From Celeribacter ethanolicus (GTDB lineage Bacteria; Pseudomonadota; Alphaproteobacteria; Rhodobacterales; Rhodobacteraceae), in the NCBI RefSeq assembly GCF_001550095.1, contig NZ_LRUC01000014.1, forward strand, positions 1 to 64,000: 64,000 nt of DNA. Reading direction: 5' to 3'. The position numbers and the translations under genes are program-made. A model generated the notes under the pieces. That model searched no databases, was not told where the DNA came from, and saw only the letters and a program-made list of their open reading frames with translations. Shown here in pieces: positions 9,135-19,638 of this stretch. How positions within the stretch are numbered: position 1 is the stretch's first letter; every line of letters begins with the position of its first letter.

Positions 9135-11033
9135 ATGCCATCCGATTTCAGCTCGCTTCAGGCGCGCAACGCTATTGACGCGGAAATGCCGTGGGAGGCA
9201 CGCGATGTGCCGGTCACGATCTATGAACGCCTGAAGAAAACCGCACAGGCATTCGGGGATCGCCCGGCGTTTTCCTATCAGATCACCTCCGGCCCCAAGG
9301 ACAAGGCGGAGACCCTGACCTGGTCCCAGACGCTTCATAAGACCACGCAGGCCGCGAACATGTTCCGCGCGCTCGGTGTGCATGAGACCGACGTGGTTGC
9401 CTATATCATGCCCAATGCCAACGAGACGGTGCTGACCTTCCTCGGCGGCATGGTCGCGGGCATCGTCAACCCGATCAACCCGCTTCTCGAACCGGAACAG
9501 ATCGCCGCCATCCTGCGCGAAACCAATGCCAAGGTCGTGGTGACGCTGAAAAGCTTCCCGAAAACCGACGTGGCCCAGAAGGTCGCCGAAGCGGTGCGTC
9601 ACGCGCCCAATGTGAACACGGTGCTCGAGGTCGATCTCCTGCACTATCTCACCCCGCCGAAGAAATGGATCGTTCCGTTCATTCGTCCGAAGAACGACGA
9701 TGCGCGCGCGCATCACGCCGACATGCTCGATTTCAACACCGAGTTGGCGAAATATCCCGGCGACAAACTCAGCTTCGCCGATGCCACGGAAGACCGCGTT
9801 GCCGCCTATTTCCACACCGGCGGCACCACCGGCATGCCGAAGGTGGCGCAGCACAAATATTCCGGCATGATCTACAACGGCTGGATCGGCTCGCGCCTGT
9901 TGTTCACCGAGCGGGACAACATCATGTGTCCGCTGCCGCTGTTCCACGTCTTCGCCTGTCAGGTGATCGTGATGAGCCAATTGGCCTCCGGCGCCCATGG
10001 TGTTTACCCGACCCCTGCGGGCTATCGCGGCGAGGGTGTGTTCGACAATTTCTGGAAGCTCTGCGAGCGCTGGAAAATCTCCTTCATCATCACCGTGCCG
10101 ACCGCCGTCTCGGTCCTGATGCAGCGCAAGGTGGATGCCGACATCTCCTCCGTCCGCATGGCATTTTCCGGCTCCGCGCCGCTGCCCGTCGAACTGTACA
10201 AACGCTTCGAGCAGGCCGCGGGTGTCGAGATCGTCGAGGGCTACGGCCTCACCGAGGCCACCTGTCTCGTCTCCGTCAACCCGGTGGGCGGCCCGAAAAA
10301 GATCGGTTCCGTCGGCATTCCCTTCCCGCATACGGACGTGAAAATCCTGCGCCACACCCCCGAAGGTCCGGTGGAATGCGCCGTCGACGAGGTGGGCGAG
10401 ATCTGTATCGACAGCCCCGGCGTTTTCGCGGGCTCGACCTACACCGAGAAGGACAAGAACCACGACCTGTTCCACCATGACGTCTATCTGCGCACCGGCG
10501 ATCTGGGCCGGATCGACGCCGACGGTTATATCTGGATCACCGGGCGTGCAAAGGACCTGATCATCCGCGGCGGACACAACATCGACCCGGCCGAGATCGA
10601 AGAGGCGCTGGCCGGACACGAAGCCGTCGCCATGGCCGGGGCCATTGGCCAGCCCGACGCGCATGCGGGCGAGCTGCCCTGTGTCTATGTCGAACTCGTT
10701 GAGGGGGCTTCCGTCACGGCGGACGAGCTGATGGCCTATGCCAAGGTTCACATCCACGAACGCGCCGCGATCCCGAAACATGTCGAGATCATGGACGAGC
10801 TGCCGAAAACCGCCGTGGGCAAGGTGTTCAAACCCGACCTGCGCAAGCGTGCCATCACCCGCATCTACAACGCGGCTCTGGAGGCCGAAGGGCTCACCGC
10901 CCACGTCATCCAGGTGATCGACGACAAGAAACGCGGCCTCGTCGCCCGGGTCGATCCGGCCGCCAAAGCCGAGGCCGAACAACTCTCCCATGTGCTGGGC
11001 CGCTTCACCAACCCCTGGGAATGGGCCGAGTGA
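9135..11033 (+). CDS. Acyl-CoA synthetase (AMP-forming), 632 residues
   Basis: An ANL-superfamily enzyme that activates a carboxylic acid to its adenylate and then to the CoA thioester in the cytoplasm. The P-loop-like motif FHTGGTTGMPK lies at about 227-237, VEGYGLTEAT is the A5 motif, YLRTGDLGRID and GRAKDLIIRGGHNIDP the A7/A8 region, and KTAVGKVFK contains the catalytic lysine near the C-terminus. The start ATG is preceded by AAGGGGAGGA. A strong terminator follows. The acid substrate is not readable; length and composition fit medium- or long-chain acyl-CoA synthetases of Rhodobacterales. Confidence 0.88.
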   Translation: MPSDFSSLQARNAIDAEMPWEARDVPVTIYERLKKTAQAFGDRPAFSYQITSGPKDKAETLTWSQTLHKTTQAANMFRALGVHETDVVAYIMPNANETVLTFLGGMVAGIVNPINPLLEPEQIAAILRETNAKVVVTLKSFPKTDVAQKVAEAVRHAPNVNTVLEVDLLHYLTPPKKWIVPFIRPKNDDARAHHADMLDFNTELAKYPGDKLSFADATEDRVAAYFHTGGTTGMPKVAQHKYSGMIYNGWIGSRLLFTERDNIMCPLPLFHVFACQVIVMSQLASGAHGVYPTPAGYRGEGVFDNFWKLCERWKISFIITVPTAVSVLMQRKVDADISSVRMAFSGSAPLPVELYKRFEQAAGVEIVEGYGLTEATCLVSVNPVGGPKKIGSVGIPFPHTDVKILRHTPEGPVECAVDEVGEICIDSPGVFAGSTYTEKDKNHDLFHHDVYLRTGDLGRIDADGYIWITGRAKDLIIRGGHNIDPAEIEEALAGHEAVAMAGAIGQPDAHAGELPCVYVELVEGASVTADELMAYAKVHIHERAAIPKHVEIMDELPKTAVGKVFKPDLRKRAITRIYNAALEAEGLTAHVIQVIDDKKRGLVARVDPAAKAEAEQLSHVLGRFTNPWEWAE

Positions 11034-11076
11034 ATCAGAGAAGAAACATGGGCTGACGGCCCGAAACGACATTGCG

Positions 11077-11103
11077 AAAAGCCCCGCTCCGGCGGGGCTT
11101 TTT
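11077..11103 (+). terminator. Terminator after the acyl-CoA synthetase gene
   Basis: A perfect stem (AAAAGCCCCGC, loop TCCG, GCGGGGCTTTTT) ends in five T, about 45 bases after the stop codon. Confidence 0.92.
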
Positions 11104-11288
11104 CGTGGGCCGGAACCTCATGTCTTTAAAATTCGACGGTCTTTTCTGGCCTTTAATCGAATTTCAACCTTTCCCACGCCATGATTGTGCCCAGATCGCC
11201 ACCTAACGTGATCTCCATCCCGCCGGTACATTCGGAAAACACCGGCCTCTCGACCCTTGAACCAAACCCGTTGGAAAAGGACTGCGCC

Positions 11289-11501
11289 ATGCTCGTCGGA
11301 CTGCTTTCCCTCTCTCTGCTCACCGCAGCTCTCGCCACCGGACTTGGCCTGGGACTCGGAATGCCGCTTTGGCTCGGACTTGTCACCCTGCCGATGATCG
11401 GCAGTGTGACGCTTCTCCTGCTGTCAGCCCTGCTCTACGGCTTGCGCGCCACCCCGAAGGAGCACACCGCACTTCCCGAGGGCGATCATCTCCTCGCCTG
11501 A
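11289..11501 (+). CDS. Small hydrophobic membrane protein, 70 residues
   Basis: A small protein with two predicted membrane helices (about 2-22 and 26-47) and a short hydrophilic tail. The ATG at 11289 is preceded by AAAAGGACTGCGCC. An in-frame ATG at 11181 would add 36 residues of low-complexity sequence without a ribosome site, so I prefer the shorter form. No family is recognised. Confidence 0.55.
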   Translation: MLVGLLSLSLLTAALATGLGLGLGMPLWLGLVTLPMIGSVTLLLLSALLYGLRATPKEHTALPEGDHLLA

Positions 11502-11894
11502 GCGCTTTTAATCCTCCCGGATCTTGCGAACCATAAGCCGCGAGAGACGCCCCGGAGACAGTCGGTTGAGCCAAAAGGACAGCCGCGGCGATCCCGGCTG
11601 GCTGGTTTACGGTCGGCGGATCACCCAGGTCTCCGCCGACGACCGGAAGCACGCAGACGGAGCGCTGTTTCGATCCGACAGTGACGCGGCTGATGCAGGA
11701 AATCCGCAAACGACAACCAGAGGCTAACCCGGTCCGGGGTGGCGCCTATTTCGTCTTCACCGTCTCGGCGATGCTCTCTGTCTGCACCTCACGCTGGCAG
11801 ATCGCAGCGCTGGCCGGGGAAGAGCCGCCCCGAAAACAGCCTGCCCGATTTCTGCGAAGCAGGCTGCGAGACCGGGACACGGGCGTGATCCGCC
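11502..11894. other. Gene-free stretch with two hairpins
   Basis: No convincing gene is visible in these 393 bases. They contain a perfect 9-base inverted repeat (GTCGGCGGA at 11612, TCCGCCGAC at 11632) and an 8-base one (CAGCCTGC at 11837, GCAGGCTG at 11859), neither followed by a T-run. The stretch could hold a small RNA or the remains of a gene. Short open frames here show no family resemblance. Confidence 0.4.
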
Positions 11895-12416
11895 TCAGAG
11901 CAGATCCTCTTCGCTCAGATGCGCATAGGCATCCGGGTAGATCAGCGTCTCCTGCGCCATGCCGGTGCCCGGTGCAATCGGATAGAGCAAAGTGTGTTCC
12001 GGCATCATCTTGGTTTCCAGACGCGACGCCGCCAGTTTGGAAAAGCCCATACGCGAGAAATAGCGTGCATCGCCGATCACGATCACAGCCTTCGCTCCCG
12101 CGCGCTTGGCATGATCCATGCCCCGCACCACAAGCTCCCGCCCCATGCCGCGCTTATGGTGGCTCGGCGAGACGGCCAGAATCGACATCACCCACCAGTC
12201 TTGCGGCAGCACCATCCGCGCGCAGCAGATATAGCCCAGAATGGACCCTTTATCGTCAAAGGCCACACGCTCCATCGCGACCGCCTCTTCGCGCCGCAAT
12301 TCCCTGGTGAAGCGGTACATGTCGGGACCTCCGAATGTACTGTCCAAAAGGATCGACAGCGGAAGTTCATCGTCTTGCGTTAAAGCGCGTAAGTGCATTT
12401 CTTGCCCCATGGACAT
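11895..12416 (-). CDS. GNAT family N-acetyltransferase
   Basis: A single-domain acetyltransferase of 173 residues from the ATG at 12416, or slightly shorter from 12410 or 12398. The acetyl-CoA site is seen as VSPSHHKRGMGRELVVRG (motif A, Q/RxxGxG/A type), followed by IVIGDARYFSRMGF, which is typical of the YhbS-like subgroup. The acceptor substrate is unknown. The gene is monocistronic and lies downstream of groEL on the same strand, beyond the groESL terminator. A paralogue with the same subgroup features lies at 17767-18246. Confidence 0.82.
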   Translation of the reverse strand: MSMGQEMHLRALTQDDELPLSILLDSTFGGPDMYRFTRELRREEAVAMERVAFDDKGSILGYICCARMVLPQDWWVMSILAVSPSHHKRGMGRELVVRGMDHAKRAGAKAVIVIGDARYFSRMGFSKLAASRLETKMMPEHTLLYPIAPGTGMAQETLIYPDAYAHLSEEDLL

Positions 12417-12543
12417 AAGGTTTCCCGTCAGCCTTGCAGATGCAGAAAGTCCAAGGCAAGCAAGAACATTCCCCGTGCAGCGCGGCAACGCCTTCTTTAT
12501 CCGCTCGCCGAAATTTCATGCAACCGCATAACTGAAACTCATA

Positions 12544-12570
12544 AAAAAGGCTGCCCGAAGGCAGCCTTTT
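12544..12570 (-). terminator. Terminator of the groESL operon
   Basis: The stem AAAAAGGCTGCC / GGCAGCCTTTT lies about 20 bases downstream of the groEL stop. It is followed by T residues on the minus strand, and is nearly symmetrical so could work in both directions. Confidence 0.88.
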
Positions 12571-12591
12571 CATAGGTTTATGACGGGGCGA

Positions 12592-14238
<1,647 letters not shown>

Positions 14239-14274
14239 TCACTCCGTAAATTCGGTTTGAGGGGATCGGATGTC

Positions 14275-14562
14275 TCAGGCGATGATGCCGAGAATGTCCG
14301 ACTCTTTCATGATGAGAAGCTCTTTGCCGTCCACGGTGATTTCCGTGCCGGACCATTTGCCGAAGAGGACGATGTCGCCCTCTTTGACGGACGGTGCGAT
14401 CAGCTCGCCGCTGTCTTTGCGAGCGCCTTCGCCCACGGCAACGACTTTGCCTTCGGCGGGCTTTTCTTTCGCGCTATCGGGAATGATGAGACCACCTTTG
14501 GTCTTTTCGTCGCTCTCAACACGTTCGACCACAACGCGGTCGTGCAGCGGTTTGAATGCCAT
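14275..14562 (-). CDS. groES: Co-chaperonin GroES
   Basis: The 10-kDa lid of the chaperonin, 95 residues from the ATG at 14562 ([16 protein letters not shown]), which matches the usual GroES N-terminus. An in-frame start 21 bases further upstream is not supported. The mobile loop region ([17 protein letters not shown]) and the roof-forming region ([10 protein letters not shown]) are present. It is first in the groES-groEL operon, with a CIRCE operator about 70 bases upstream, which indicates heat-shock control by HrcA. Confidence 0.97.
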   Translation of the reverse strand: MAFKPLHDRVVVERVESDEKTKGGLIIPDSAKEKPAEGKVVAVGEGARKDSGELIAPSVKEGDIVLFGKWSGTEITVDGKELLIMKESDILGIIA

Positions 14563-14629
14563 CTTCGAGGCTCCTTCGCTCAAAGTTCCAGGTTTGCATC
14601 CACCCTCACGGGCGGGGATAAATCATGTG

Positions 14630-14656
14630 TTAGCACTCATAGGGTTCGAGTGACAA
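14630..14656 (-). promoter_or_regulatory. CIRCE operator (HrcA site) upstream of groESL
   Basis: TTAGCACTC, nine bases, then GAGTGACAA. The left arm is the perfect consensus and the right arm differs from GAGTGCTAA at two bases. It lies upstream of groES, in the usual position for HrcA-repressed chaperonin operons. Confidence 0.93.
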
Positions 14657-14778
14657 CGACGCATAGTTAGGAAGGAGGTGGAAGTGAGTCAACAGGGGAG
14701 ATGGGGAAATTTTGATGCGGTGTGCGCAGGGCGTTCGTAAAATTACTCGCGTTCGAATTGACTAATCTTAGGGTAAAT

Positions 14779-15192
14779 CTAAGAGAGGCGCTCAATACGA
14801 AAGTTAGTACAAAGCTCAGGCTTGGCGAAATCATCTTCGGCCAGCTCTGCCGCGAGCGGCCGAAGCACCAACTTTATGTGACCAACATCGCATCTTGCAA
14901 AATCATAGATGAAATAGCTTTGGGACGCACAGTCAACGACGACCGCCGCAGTTGCATCGCCATCGTTCTCAAAGCCTAATCTTCGGAAGCTATTCACATT
15001 CAAGGCCACTGAACTGTCGCAGACTGGCCGCAGCACAAAGGAGGAAAACATAGTCTGGACGATGTCTTCCCACTCATCATAGGCCTCTTCGTAGTCCGTC
15101 GCGATACCTGCGGTCTCGGCGATCGGAACAAGGGCTTCGAGCGCTTTGATGCATAGTCCCACTTGCGCTTTAATATCGACAGCTTGGTTCAA
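14779..15192 (-). CDS. Hypothetical protein, 137 residues, AT-richer than neighbours
   Basis: An open frame with a TTG start at 15192 preceded by AGAGGAAAAG. The protein is acidic and soluble (EEAYDEWEDIVQTMFSS, FIYDFARCDVGHIKLVLRPL) and has no recognised domain. Its base composition is visibly lower in GC than the flanking groESL and DUF2161 genes, which suggests an acquired orphan. Function unknown. Confidence 0.55.
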   Translation of the reverse strand: MNQAVDIKAQVGLCIKALEALVPIAETAGIATDYEEAYDEWEDIVQTMFSSFVLRPVCDSSVALNVNSFRRLGFENDGDATAAVVVDCASQSYFIYDFARCDVGHIKLVLRPLAAELAEDDFAKPELCTNFRIERLS

Positions 15193-15293
15193 TTCTTTTC
15201 CTCTTAAACAGCCAATTAGACTAGCATAATTTCACTTGTGTTTTGATGAACGACAGCAGCGTATGCACAGCAGCCATTCACAAAGCAAATCAC

Positions 15294-15923
15294 TCAACCC
15301 ACCACCCCATAAACCCCCAAACCAACCTTCTCAAACCACCCATAATGATTGTCCCGCATCATACGGGTGGCATTCTTCACTCCCGTCGCCCGCGCCACCT
15401 CCGCCCCCTTCGACGGCCCATTCTCCCGCAAATAATCCCGGCATTTCTCCGCGTCCTGACGATAGGCGGTCACACGCCCGCCCGCCGGAGTGCCCCCCAA
15501 ATTCGGATCCCCCTCCCGGCGTTCGAATTCGGTCAAAAGCTTCCCGGCCTTCGCCTTGTTCTTACGGGGCACAAAAGCACGCGGCTCGTGATGCACTTGC
15601 ACCGTCTGCTCCGCCACGTTCACCGAAATCACCCCAAGCCCCAGCCGCTTACACAGCCCAAGGTTCCCCTTGAACATCCGCCACGCCGCCCTGCCCTTCC
15701 AACGCGGCACCGCCAGATAGACCTGATCGGAAATCGCCTGCCGCGCCACGCCCTGTTGCAACAACAAGAGCGAAAACCCGGTCTTCAACTCGACGATCAC
15801 CGTCTCCTCGCCCCGAACCGCCACCACATCCGCGTCCCGCACCTCCGCCTTCACAACATATCCCAGCCCCTCGAAATGGGCTTTCACGGGCGGATAAAGA
15901 TCGGTTTCGCGCAGCTTGGTCAT
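15294..15923 (-). CDS. DUF2161 family nuclease-like protein
   Basis: A protein of 209 residues starting at the ATG at 15923 (MTKLRETDLYPPVKAHFEGL). The N-terminal part resembles a PD-(D/E)XK nuclease core: Glu near the first helix, Asp in RDADVVAV and the ELK triad in VIVELKTGF. The C-terminal part looks like a small winged-helix segment (GPSKGAEVARATGVKNATRMMR). Databases usually call the family DUF2161 domain-containing phosphodiesterase. The open frame continues far upstream, but that extension is antisense to the pyrophosphatase gene and not credible. The gene is divergent from ppaC. Confidence 0.8.
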   Translation of the reverse strand: MTKLRETDLYPPVKAHFEGLGYVVKAEVRDADVVAVRGEETVIVELKTGFSLLLLQQGVARQAISDQVYLAVPRWKGRAAWRMFKGNLGLCKRLGLGVISVNVAEQTVQVHHEPRAFVPRKNKAKAGKLLTEFERREGDPNLGGTPAGGRVTAYRQDAEKCRDYLRENGPSKGAEVARATGVKNATRMMRDNHYGWFEKVGLGVYGVVG

Positions 15924-16028
15924 GTCCCATGTGTTACAGCCAAGCCGTGAGCGCTCGCAAGGCGTGACAACCCATGCTGCACCGCCTATAAGGCGTCCGA
16001 AATCGCCAATATCCATGGGACAGCTCAC

Positions 16029-16949
16029 ATGACCACGCTTGTTTTCGGCCACAAATCCCCCGACACCGATTCCACCGGCTCCCCGCTCATCTGGGCGTGG
16101 TATCTGAACGAAGTGAAAGGCGTCGACGCCAAAGCCGTCCTTCTGGGCGAGCCGAACACCGAGGCCGCTTTCGTCATCGAAAAATGGGGCTTCGACAAGC
16201 CGGAGATCATTTCCGAGGTTGCCGAAGGTCAGGACGTCGTCATCGTCGACACCAACAACCCCGCCGAGCTGCCCGCCGCGATCAACGACGCCAATGTCAC
16301 CGCAATCATCGACCACCACAAACTCGTAGGCGGTCTTGAGACCAAAGGTCCGATCGACATCACCATCCGTCCGCTCGCCTGCACCGCCACCATCATGTAC
16401 GACCTGATGGGCGACGACGCCGACAAGATGCCCGACAACATCAAGGGCGCGATGCTGTCCTGCATCCTCTCCGACACGCTGGAATTCCGCAGCCCGACCA
16501 CCACGGACGTGGACCGCGCACTGGCCGAGAAACTGGCCTCCGAGCTGAACATCAATCTGGGCCAATACGCCTCCGAGATGTTCGAAGCCAAATCCGATGT
16601 GGCCGCCTTCTCGGACGCCGAGTTGATCCGCATGGACTCCAAGGAATACACCGTCGGCTCGACCGACCTGCGTGTCTCCGTGCTGGAAACCACCGCGCCG
16701 AAGATGATCCTCGACCGCAAGGACAGCCTGATGGCCTCCATGCCCGCCGTGGCCGCCGAGGACGGCGCCCATGAAGTGCTGCTCTTCGTTGTCGACATTC
16801 TTAACGAGGAAGCCACGCTGCTGGTGCCCAACGACACCGTGAAAGCCATCGCGGAGGCCTCCTTCGGCTGCACCGTCGAGGGCGACACCGTGGTGCTTCC
16901 GGGCATCATGTCCCGCAAAAAACAGATCATCCCGAACCTCAAAGTCTGA
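16029..16949 (+). CDS. ppaC: Manganese-dependent inorganic pyrophosphatase
   Basis: A DHH-family (class II) pyrophosphatase of 306 residues that hydrolyses pyrophosphate in the cytoplasm. Metal-site motifs are GHKSPDTDST at about 7-16, VDTNNPAEL at about 74-82 and DHHK at about 97-100. The C-terminal DHHA2 domain ends with the substrate-binding SRKKQIIP. Start ATG at 16029. A clear terminator follows. This class is less widespread in alphaproteobacteria than the family I enzyme but does occur in Rhodobacterales. Confidence 0.95.
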   Translation: MTTLVFGHKSPDTDSTGSPLIWAWYLNEVKGVDAKAVLLGEPNTEAAFVIEKWGFDKPEIISEVAEGQDVVIVDTNNPAELPAAINDANVTAIIDHHKLVGGLETKGPIDITIRPLACTATIMYDLMGDDADKMPDNIKGAMLSCILSDTLEFRSPTTTDVDRALAEKLASELNINLGQYASEMFEAKSDVAAFSDAELIRMDSKEYTVGSTDLRVSVLETTAPKMILDRKDSLMASMPAVAAEDGAHEVLLFVVDILNEEATLLVPNDTVKAIAEASFGCTVEGDTVVLPGIMSRKKQIIPNLKV

Positions 16950-16977
16950 TCGACTTTTCAGGTTCAATAGGTTTTCA

Positions 16978-17005
16978 AGGGGTGCGGAAATCCGCGCCCC
17001 TTTTT
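16978..17005 (+). terminator. Terminator after ppaC
   Basis: A stem of AGGGG-T-GCGGA with TCCGC-G-CCCCT, followed by five T. It lies about 30 bases downstream of the ppaC stop. Confidence 0.9.
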
Positions 17006-17018
17006 GTTTGGTTGTGTC

Positions 17019-17735
17019 ATGTTGTTCACCCCCCGCCGTCTTTGGCTGTTCACCCTTCTCTATGTCCTCGCCACCTTCGGCGCGGCGCCGATCCCGTTGG
17101 GGAAGTTGGCCGAAAAAGTCCCGGACGCCATTGGCGACGGCGGCGCAAGCGCCTTGTTCATGTCCGAGTTTCTCGGACTGGCCCTCGCGCCCCTCTTCGC
17201 CCCGCTCGCGCTTGTGCTCACGACGCCTCCCGTAGCGATCCGCGTCCTGATCTCGCTCCTGTGGCTGCCGAGTCTCCTGATCCTGATCATGTCGGGACCG
17301 GGGATGACACATATCTTTCTCTATATCTTCGTCACATGGGCGGCGCTGATTGGTCTCTGGGCCCAGCGCTCACGCATGGGGCAAGCCCTCCTCCTCACGG
17401 TCACGTTCATCTCCCTCTGGTCGCTTGGAACCATGGCCCTCGCAGCCTCTCAGATCATCGCCAAGACCCAAGGCGCGCCCTATTGCGTGGCCCGTTCCGG
17501 CGCCCCGATCCATTCCATCGCAGAGCTGCGCGGGCTGGCGTTTTACACCGACGAAACCGGGTTCAAATCGACATCGCGCTGGACCTTCCACGGCGTCCTC
17601 CTCACGGAAAATCAGGCCTGGAACTGGTCGCCACAGCGCCTGCGCTTCGATCCCATTCCCGAGCCGGTCTTCCCCGACACCCGCCGCCCGGAGTGTCCGC
17701 TTGAATCGCACTTCCTGCGCAGGCATATCTTCTGA
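17019..17735 (+). CDS. Hypothetical inner-membrane protein, 238 residues
   Basis: From the ATG at 17019 the protein has about five hydrophobic segments in its first 150 residues (for example LWLFTLLYVLATFGAAPI and VLISLLWLPSLLILIMSG). A soluble C-terminal part follows (YCVARSGAPIHSIAELRGLAF, RPECPLESHFLRRHIF). I recognise no family. It lies 31 bases upstream of a GNAT gene on the same strand, so they may be co-transcribed. Confidence 0.65.
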   Translation: MLFTPRRLWLFTLLYVLATFGAAPIPLGKLAEKVPDAIGDGGASALFMSEFLGLALAPLFAPLALVLTTPPVAIRVLISLLWLPSLLILIMSGPGMTHIFLYIFVTWAALIGLWAQRSRMGQALLLTVTFISLWSLGTMALAASQIIAKTQGAPYCVARSGAPIHSIAELRGLAFYTDETGFKSTSRWTFHGVLLTENQAWNWSPQRLRFDPIPEPVFPDTRRPECPLESHFLRRHIF

Positions 17736-17766
17736 ACCAACCGCAGAAGCCCCGAAGGAAAGCCCC

Positions 17767-18246
17767 ATGCTCAAATCCCCTGACTTCATGCGCGAGATGA
17801 AACGCGGCGAGGAAACCGCCGTCGCAGATCTCCTGACCGAGGCTTTCGGCCAGAAAGACGAAGCGCACCTGGTCGAGGCGCTGCGCAAATCGCGCGCCAT
17901 CGCCGGTGAAATGGTCCTGCCCATGAACGGCGAAGTGATCGGATATGCCGCGCTCTCGACCATGCTCTCGCCCAAGGGCTGGCTCTGCCTCTCCCCGGTG
18001 GCGATCCGCCCGAATCTTCAGGGCCGCGGCTTTGGCCGTCGTCTCACCGGCATGATCACGCAATGGGCCGAGATGTCCGGTCAGACCGTCGTTGTCCTCG
18101 GCGATCCGGATTTCTACAGCCGCTGTGGATTCAAAATGATCGCCAACGGCTTCACCTCCCCCTACCCGCTCACACATACGTTGACGGCAGGCCCGGCCAA
18201 GGCCAAGGTGAAAGACCTGATCTATCCCAAAGCCTTCGGTGCCTGA
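17767..18246 (+). CDS. GNAT family N-acetyltransferase
   Basis: An acetyltransferase of 159 residues from the ATG at 17767, preceded by GAAGGAAAG. The acetyl-CoA loop is seen in VAIRPNLQGRGFGRRLTGMI, followed by VVVLGDPDFYSRCGF, the mark of the YhbS-like subgroup. The substrate is unknown. Its stop codon overlaps the start of the next small membrane protein gene (TGATG). Confidence 0.85.
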   Translation: MLKSPDFMREMKRGEETAVADLLTEAFGQKDEAHLVEALRKSRAIAGEMVLPMNGEVIGYAALSTMLSPKGWLCLSPVAIRPNLQGRGFGRRLTGMITQWAEMSGQTVVVLGDPDFYSRCGFKMIANGFTSPYPLTHTLTAGPAKAKVKDLIYPKAFGA

Positions 18247-18626
18247 TGCCTTCATTTCCGCTTTTGTCCCGGATCACTGCCGGAATTTGTCTGGCCCTCG
18301 CGATCACGATTTTCGTCGCTCCGTCGTTGTTTTTCTGGCTCTTCCATCTCGACCCCTCCGTGACTGGTGCCGTCATGGCCCGCCGCGCCGCCGTTTTGTT
18401 CCTCGCCCCCGCCCTGTTGCTCTGGGGCCTTAAGGACATCGCCAAATCCGACATGGCGCGCATGGCCATCGCCCGCGCCATCGCCGTGACCATGCTCGCA
18501 ATGGCGCTTCTCGGGCTGAGCGAATTCGCTCTGGGCCGCGTCGGACCGGGGATCGGACTGGCCGTGATCACCGAGGCCGCGCTGTTCTGGCTCTGGTATG
18601 GGCTGATGAAAGACCCGCAGCGCTGA
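18246..18626 (+). CDS. Small membrane protein, 126 residues
   Basis: The ATG at 18246 overlaps the GNAT stop (TGATG), so the two are probably translationally coupled. Four hydrophobic helices can be seen: about 8-28, 46-62, 74-95 and 98-118. No recognised family and no catalytic motif. An accessory membrane protein of the upstream genes is a possibility only. Confidence 0.7.
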   Translation: MPSFPLLSRITAGICLALAITIFVAPSLFFWLFHLDPSVTGAVMARRAAVLFLAPALLLWGLKDIAKSDMARMAIARAIAVTMLAMALLGLSEFALGRVGPGIGLAVITEAALFWLWYGLMKDPQR

Positions 18627-18689
18627 TCTCCACTGTCCTTTTGCGACCACGCGCGCTAGGTAAGGCACAACGCAAACAGTGAGGCCGCG

Positions 18690-19562
18690 ATGACCCGCCT
18701 GATCCGAGAGCTTTCCGAAATCTCCAACGAATACGACGCGTTGTTCGTCGACCTCTGGGGCTGCATGCACAATGGAGTCACCGCTTTTCCTGAGGCGGTC
18801 GCGGCGATGCAGAAGTACCGCGCAGGCGGCGGCAAGGTCGTTCTGGTCACCAACTCCCCCCGGCCCTGGCGCTCCGTCGCCGATCAGATCGCGGAATTCG
18901 GCGTGCCCGACGACGCCTGGGACGCCATCGCCACCTCGGGCGACTCGGCGCGGTTGGCAATGTATCTCGGCGTGGTCGGTCAAAAGGTCTGGCACATCGG
19001 CGAGATGTTCGAAGCAGATTTCTTCCAGCCGATGGAACTTCTCGACGCGCCGCTCGACGTGACCGTCGTGCCGCTCGAGGAGGCCGAGGGCATCGTCTGC
19101 TCCGGCCCCGAGGACCCGCTGGCCGACCCGGAGATTTACCGTCCGCAATTCCTCTATGCCAAACAGAAGGGGCTCAAACTCCTCTGCGCCAATCCCGACA
19201 TCGTCGTGGACCGTGGCGAGGTGCGCGAATGGTGCGCGGGGGCATTGGCGGCGCTTTACACCGAGATGGGCGGCGAGAGCCTCTATTTCGGCAAGCCGCA
19301 TCCGCCGATCTACGACCTCGCCCGCAGGCGTCTGGCACAGATCGCGCAGATCGACGACAACCGCATTCTCTGCATCGGCGACGGCATCGGCACGGATGTG
19401 ATGGGCGCGATCGGCGAAGGGCTCGACGTGTTGTTCATCACTGGCGGTCTGGCGGCGCAGGAATTCGGCCCCGATCCGGTCAACCCCGATCCGATGCGCC
19501 TCAAGATGTGGCTGTCGGAACAGAACCTCTCGCCGACGGCCGCGATTTCCTTCCTGCGCTGA
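18690..19562 (+). CDS. HAD-superfamily hydrolase, class IIA, TIGR01459 family
   Basis: A 290-residue HAD phosphatase-like protein. Motif I is in DALFVDLWGCMHNG (first Asp-x-Trp variant of the class IIA enzymes), motif II is TNSPRP, the lysine of motif III lies in FGKPHPPIYDLA, and motif IV is GDGIGTDVMGA. The cap domain is between motifs II and III, as in NagD-like enzymes. The substrate is unknown. It is found in many alphaproteobacteria as TIGR01459. A strong terminator follows it. Confidence 0.88.
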   Translation: MTRLIRELSEISNEYDALFVDLWGCMHNGVTAFPEAVAAMQKYRAGGGKVVLVTNSPRPWRSVADQIAEFGVPDDAWDAIATSGDSARLAMYLGVVGQKVWHIGEMFEADFFQPMELLDAPLDVTVVPLEEAEGIVCSGPEDPLADPEIYRPQFLYAKQKGLKLLCANPDIVVDRGEVREWCAGALAALYTEMGGESLYFGKPHPPIYDLARRRLAQIAQIDDNRILCIGDGIGTDVMGAIGEGLDVLFITGGLAAQEFGPDPVNPDPMRLKMWLSEQNLSPTAAISFLR

Positions 19563-19587
19563 GTATTTTCGACAGCAAAGGAAACAG

Positions 19588-19614
19588 GGCGTCGGAGCGA
19601 TCCGACGCCTTTTC
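19588..19614 (+). terminator. Terminator after the HAD gene
   Basis: The perfect 9-base stem GGCGTCGGA / TCCGACGCC has a GCGA loop and is followed by TTTTC. The stem shares the TCCGAC word with the repeat array just downstream. Confidence 0.88.
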
Positions 19615-19638
19615 TCATGTTTGAGAGGCCTGTCGGGG

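Noticed and set aside
15924-17312. N-terminal extension of the DUF2161 frame
   Set aside because: The extension is antisense to ppaC and has no coding character; the family start fits the ATG at 15923.
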